8,042 nt of DNA from positions 1-8,042 of the forward strand of contig JAQGHZ010000032.1 in the NCBI GenBank assembly GCA_028291485.1. Reading direction: 5' to 3'. Made by a program: the position numbers and the translations under genes. Below are positions 6,098 through 8,042 of the stretch, piece by piece; position 1 is the first letter of the stretch, and each line of letters begins with the position of its first letter. This DNA is from Rubritepida sp. (GTDB lineage: Bacteria; Pseudomonadota; Alphaproteobacteria; Acetobacterales; Acetobacteraceae). The notes beneath the pieces are model-generated. The model saw nothing but the letters and a program-made list of their open reading frames with translations. It ran no database searches and had not been told where the DNA came from.

Positions 6098-6493
6098 TCA
6101 GATCGCCAGCACGCCGGCTGCCGCGGCCATCTGCAGCAGGTTCACGATCACCGAGAGGCGATGCAGCTTCCTGAAGGTCGCCTGGTCCCCGGCTTCGTCC
6201 GCGGCGCGGATCCGCAGCATCACCCCCTGGCGCATCCAGATCGCGAGCGCGGCGCAGACCGCCATGACGATGGAGGCGCCCCGGTCGAGCGGAAACAGCG
6301 CCGCCGCCGCGATGGCCGAGGTCGCCAGCACCCAGAGGTAATAGATCGGGAAGACGCCGCGGATGTAGTGCCGCGCCTGCTCCCGCTCCAGCCGTTTGAA
6401 GGCAACGGGCGTCGTCACCGCGGCGAAGAAGACCATCCCTCCCAGCAGGAGGGAGAGGGCGTAGAGGGCGATCAAGGCGAGGGCGGTTTGCAT
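6098..6493 (-). CDS. DUF4149 / TMEM205-like small membrane protein
   Basis: This small integral membrane protein has 131 residues and about four hydrophobic segments (roughly 5-25, 46-67, 71-90 and 113-131). The family pattern is visible: LLLGGMVFFAAVTTPVAF in the first helix, then FPIYYLW, then FRKLHRLSVIVNLLQM near the C-terminus, matching the F-x-x-L-H-x-L-S core of DUF4149 and eukaryotic TMEM205. The molecular function of the bacterial proteins is not established. ATG 6493 is preferred. A TTG at 6505 would add four residues (MNGA) and lies almost against the ahcY terminator; neither has a good ribosome site. It follows ahcY on the same strand but past a terminator, so it depends on read-through or its own promoter. 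Confidence 0.8.
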   Translation of the reverse strand: MQTALALIALYALSLLLGGMVFFAAVTTPVAFKRLEREQARHYIRGVFPIYYLWVLATSAIAAAALFPLDRGASIVMAVCAALAIWMRQGVMLRIRAADEAGDQATFRKLHRLSVIVNLLQMAAAAGVLAI

Positions 6494-6508
6494 CGCCCCA
6501 TTCAACGC

Positions 6509-6540
6509 AAAAGGCGCGCACCCCGCCAGGGATGCGCGCC
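6509..6540 (-). terminator. Intrinsic terminator of ahcY
   Basis: Read on the minus strand, GGCGCGCA (6540-6533) pairs with TGCGCGCC (6520-6513) in a perfect 8-bp stem. Three more CCC/GGG pairs extend it inside the 12-base loop (6522-6524 with 6529-6531). A TTTT run (6512-6509) follows at once. It lies 19 bases after the ahcY stop, at the expected place. This is the clearest Rho-independent terminator in the window and separates ahcY from the DUF4149 gene. Confidence 0.85.
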
Positions 6541-6559
6541 TGTCGTCAGCCGAAAAGGC

Positions 6560-7954
6560 TCAGTAGCGGTAGGCTTCGGCCTTGAACGGGCCTTCCGTCG
6601 GCACGCCGATGTAGCTCGCCTGGTCCGGGCGCAGCTTGGTCAGCTTCGCGCCCACCTTGTCGAGGTGCAGCATCGCCACTTTCTCGTCGAGGTGCTTCGG
6701 CAGCACGAACACGTCGTTCTTGTACTTGCCCGGGTTGGTCCAGAGGTCGATTTGCGCGAGCGTCTGGTTGGTGAAGGACGCGGACATCACGAAGGACGGG
6801 TGGCCCGTCGCATTGCCCAGGTTCACCAGCCGGCCCTCGGAGAGCAGGATGATGCGCTTGCCGTCGGGGAACTCGATCTCGTCCACCTGTGGCTTCTCAT
6901 TGTCCCACTTCAGGTTGCGCAGCGCGGCGCCCTGAATCTCGCTGTCGTAGTGGCCGATGTTGCAGACGATGGCGCGGTGCTTCATCGCGCGCATGTGGTC
7001 GGCGGTGATGACGTCCACGTTGCCGGTCGCGGTGACGAAGATGTCGGCCTTGCCCGCCATGTCGTCGAGCGTGACGACCTCATAGCCTTCCATCGCGGCC
7101 TGGAGCGCGCAGATCGGGTCGATCTCCGTCACCATCACGCGGCAGCCGGCATTGCGCAGCGAAGCGGCCGAGCCCTTGCCCACGTCGCCGTAGCCGGCGA
7201 CCAGCGCGACCTTGCCCGACATCATCACGTCCGTGCCACGGCGGATGGCGTCCACCAGCGACTCGCGGCAGCCATAGAGGTTGTCGAACTTGGACTTGGT
7301 GACGCTGTCGTTCACGTTGATCGCGGGGAAGAGCAGCTTGCCTTCCTTCGCCATCACGTAGAGGCGGTGCACGCCAGTCGTCGTCTCCTCGGAGACGCCC
7401 TTGATCGAGGCGGCGAGCTTGGCGAACCAGCCCGGCTTCTCGGTCAGCAGCTTCTTGATGAGCGCGAAGAAGACGGTCTCTTCCTCATTGGTCGCGCCAT
7501 CCAGGAAGGCCACGTCGCCCTTCTCGGCGCGCAGGCCGTAGTGGACGAGCAGCGTCATGTCGCCGCCGTCGTCGAGCAGCATGTTCGGCTCGCCGCCATC
7601 GGCCCATTCGAGCGTCTTCTGCACGTAGGCCCAGTATTCCGGCAGGGTCTCGCCCTTCACGGCGAAGACCGGCGTGCCGGTGGCGGCGATGGCGGCCGCG
7701 GCGTGGTCCTGCGTCGAGAAGATGTTGCACGACGACCAGCGGACGTCGGCGCCGAGGGACTTCAGCGTCTCGATCAGCACGGCGGTCTGGATGGTCATGT
7801 GCAGGCAGCCGGCGATGCGCGCACCCTTCAGCGGCTGCGAGGCGCCGTATTCCGCACGGGTCGACATCAGGCCGGGCATCTCGTCCTCGGCCATGTTGAT
7901 CTCCTTGCGGCCCCAATCGGCGAGCGAGAGATCCTTGACGATGTAGTCGGCCAT
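6560..7954 (-). CDS. ahcY: Adenosylhomocysteinase (S-adenosyl-L-homocysteine hydrolase)
   Basis: AhcY reversibly splits S-adenosylhomocysteine into adenosine and homocysteine using bound NAD, relieving product inhibition of methyltransferases and feeding the methionine cycle. The 464-residue cytosolic protein is complete and near the usual alphaproteobacterial length. Visible elements are LHMTIQTAVLIETL (51-64), DDGGDMTLL with the catalytic-region Asp132, SEETTTGVHRLY (188-199), NVNDSVTKSKFDNLYGC with Lys220 and Asp224, and the NAD loop GYGDVGKG (254-261). GHPSFVMSASFTNQ and the C-terminal KAEAYRY, the tail that reaches the neighbouring subunit's NAD site, are also present. I chose ATG 7954 (MADYIVKDL) because AAGGA (minus strand, 7967-7963) sits eight bases before it. 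An extension from ATG 7999 adds 15 residues unlike the family. The gene has a structured leader and its own terminator. Confidence 0.97.
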   Translation of the reverse strand: MADYIVKDLSLADWGRKEINMAEDEMPGLMSTRAEYGASQPLKGARIAGCLHMTIQTAVLIETLKSLGADVRWSSCNIFSTQDHAAAAIAATGTPVFAVKGETLPEYWAYVQKTLEWADGGEPNMLLDDGGDMTLLVHYGLRAEKGDVAFLDGATNEEETVFFALIKKLLTEKPGWFAKLAASIKGVSEETTTGVHRLYVMAKEGKLLFPAINVNDSVTKSKFDNLYGCRESLVDAIRRGTDVMMSGKVALVAGYGDVGKGSAASLRNAGCRVMVTEIDPICALQAAMEGYEVVTLDDMAGKADIFVTATGNVDVITADHMRAMKHRAIVCNIGHYDSEIQGAALRNLKWDNEKPQVDEIEFPDGKRIILLSEGRLVNLGNATGHPSFVMSASFTNQTLAQIDLWTNPGKYKNDVFVLPKHLDEKVAMLHLDKVGAKLTKLRPDQASYIGVPTEGPFKAEAYRY

Positions 7955-7969
7955 GCGGTGCGTCCTTGT

Positions 7970-8015
7970 GCAGGTCTTGGTGCGGCGAGGCCGTAGCATG
8001 CCGCATCAAGCCTGC
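7970..8015 (-). promoter_or_regulatory. Long hairpin in the ahcY leader, abutting the ribosome site
   Basis: On the minus strand, GCAGG-CTTG-A-TGCGGC (8015-8000) pairs with GCCGCA-C-CAAG-A-CCTGC (7986-7970). That gives 15 base pairs with one A-C mismatch, one bulged A and a 13-base loop (7999-7987). The 3' foot ends two bases before the AAGGA ribosome site of ahcY. A small competing stem, GCCT-CT-AGGC (8023-8014), overlaps the 5' foot. The layout suits control of translation initiation or leader stability. It does not match the SAH-riboswitch, SAM-II or SAM/SAH consensus as I remember them. Confidence 0.5.
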
Positions 8016-8023
8016 CTAGAGGC

Positions 8024-8042
8024 ATAAGCATGTCTTTATATG
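8024..8042. promoter_or_regulatory. Candidate SahR/SamR-like operator upstream of ahcY (reaches window edge)
   Basis: On the minus strand the sequence begins CATATAAAGA (8042-8033). ATAAAGA and TGCTTAT form an imperfect dyad (8039-8024) around CA, matching at 5 of 7 paired positions. AT-rich dyads of the ATAAAGA-TCTTTAT kind are, from memory, the sites of ArsR-family regulators (SahR/SamR) that control methionine-cycle genes such as ahcY. The TATAAA could also serve as a -10 element. The upstream part is cut off, so the call is tentative. Confidence 0.35.

Noticed and set aside
4649..7996. A very long + strand open frame of over 1,100 codons running across the exporter, the DUF4149 gene and ahcY
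   Set aside because: It overlaps three well-supported genes in wrong frames or antisense. Its product is low-complexity, rich in Arg, Gly, His and Ala, as expected for a shadow frame in GC-rich DNA.
7955..7999. A 15-residue N-terminal extension of AhcY from the ATG at 7999
   Set aside because: The added residues are Arg/Thr-rich and unlike the family. The internal ATG at 7954 has a proper AAGGA ribosome site, and the upstream ATG falls in the loop of the leader hairpin.
7955..8042. A known SAH, SAM-II or SAM/SAH riboswitch before ahcY
   Set aside because: The leader is structured, but I could not match the conserved cores of these classes by eye; an Rfam scan would settle it.
1..8042. Mobile elements, CRISPR arrays, tRNA or rRNA genes, phage genes or toxin-antitoxin pairs
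   Set aside because: No transposase or integrase motifs, terminal repeats, regularly spaced repeats or tRNA-like cloverleafs were seen. Composition looks even across the window.

Overview
The window is GC-rich, coding-dense bacterial chromosome. The codon use, the FabD and FabG sequence types and the alphaproteobacterial form of AhcY suggest an alphaproteobacterium, perhaps Acetobacteraceae (Roseomonas-like). That placement is an inference from protein style, not from a search. No mobile element, CRISPR array, tRNA or rRNA was seen. There is no gene-free stretch over 300 bases; the longest is about 160 bases, at 4556-4718.

Left part (1-2149, + strand): a fatty-acid synthesis cluster made of the 3' part of fabD, a small GNAT acetyltransferase and fabG. 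FabD makes malonyl-ACP and FabG reduces the 3-oxoacyl-ACP formed after condensation. The acpP gene that commonly follows fabG is absent, and a regulator on the opposite strand follows instead, with a hairpin containing both stop codons.

Middle (2154-5969): two divergent regulator/target pairs. A YafY-type HTH-WYL regulator (-) faces a FAX/metaxin-like glutathione S-transferase (+) across a short gap holding a perfect 6-1-6 palindrome. A LysR regulator (-) faces a YnfM-like MFS exporter (+), the same arrangement as ynfL-ynfM in E. coli. The GST and LysR genes converge with overlapping stop codons.

Right part (6098-8042, - strand): ahcY (S-adenosylhomocysteine hydrolase) ends at a good intrinsic terminator and is followed by a small DUF4149/TMEM205-like membrane protein. 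The ahcY leader is the most interesting non-coding stretch. It holds a 15-bp imperfect hairpin ending two bases before the Shine-Dalgarno sequence. Upstream of that, at the window edge, is an AT-rich imperfect palindrome resembling ArsR-family SAH/SAM-responsive operators.

Overall this is mostly ordinary housekeeping and accessory chromosome. The points worth a second look are regulatory: the ahcY leader, the palindromes in the divergent promoters, the interrupted fab cluster, and an Asn-to-Asp change at the FabG catalytic-tetrad position. No wholly new system was identified.
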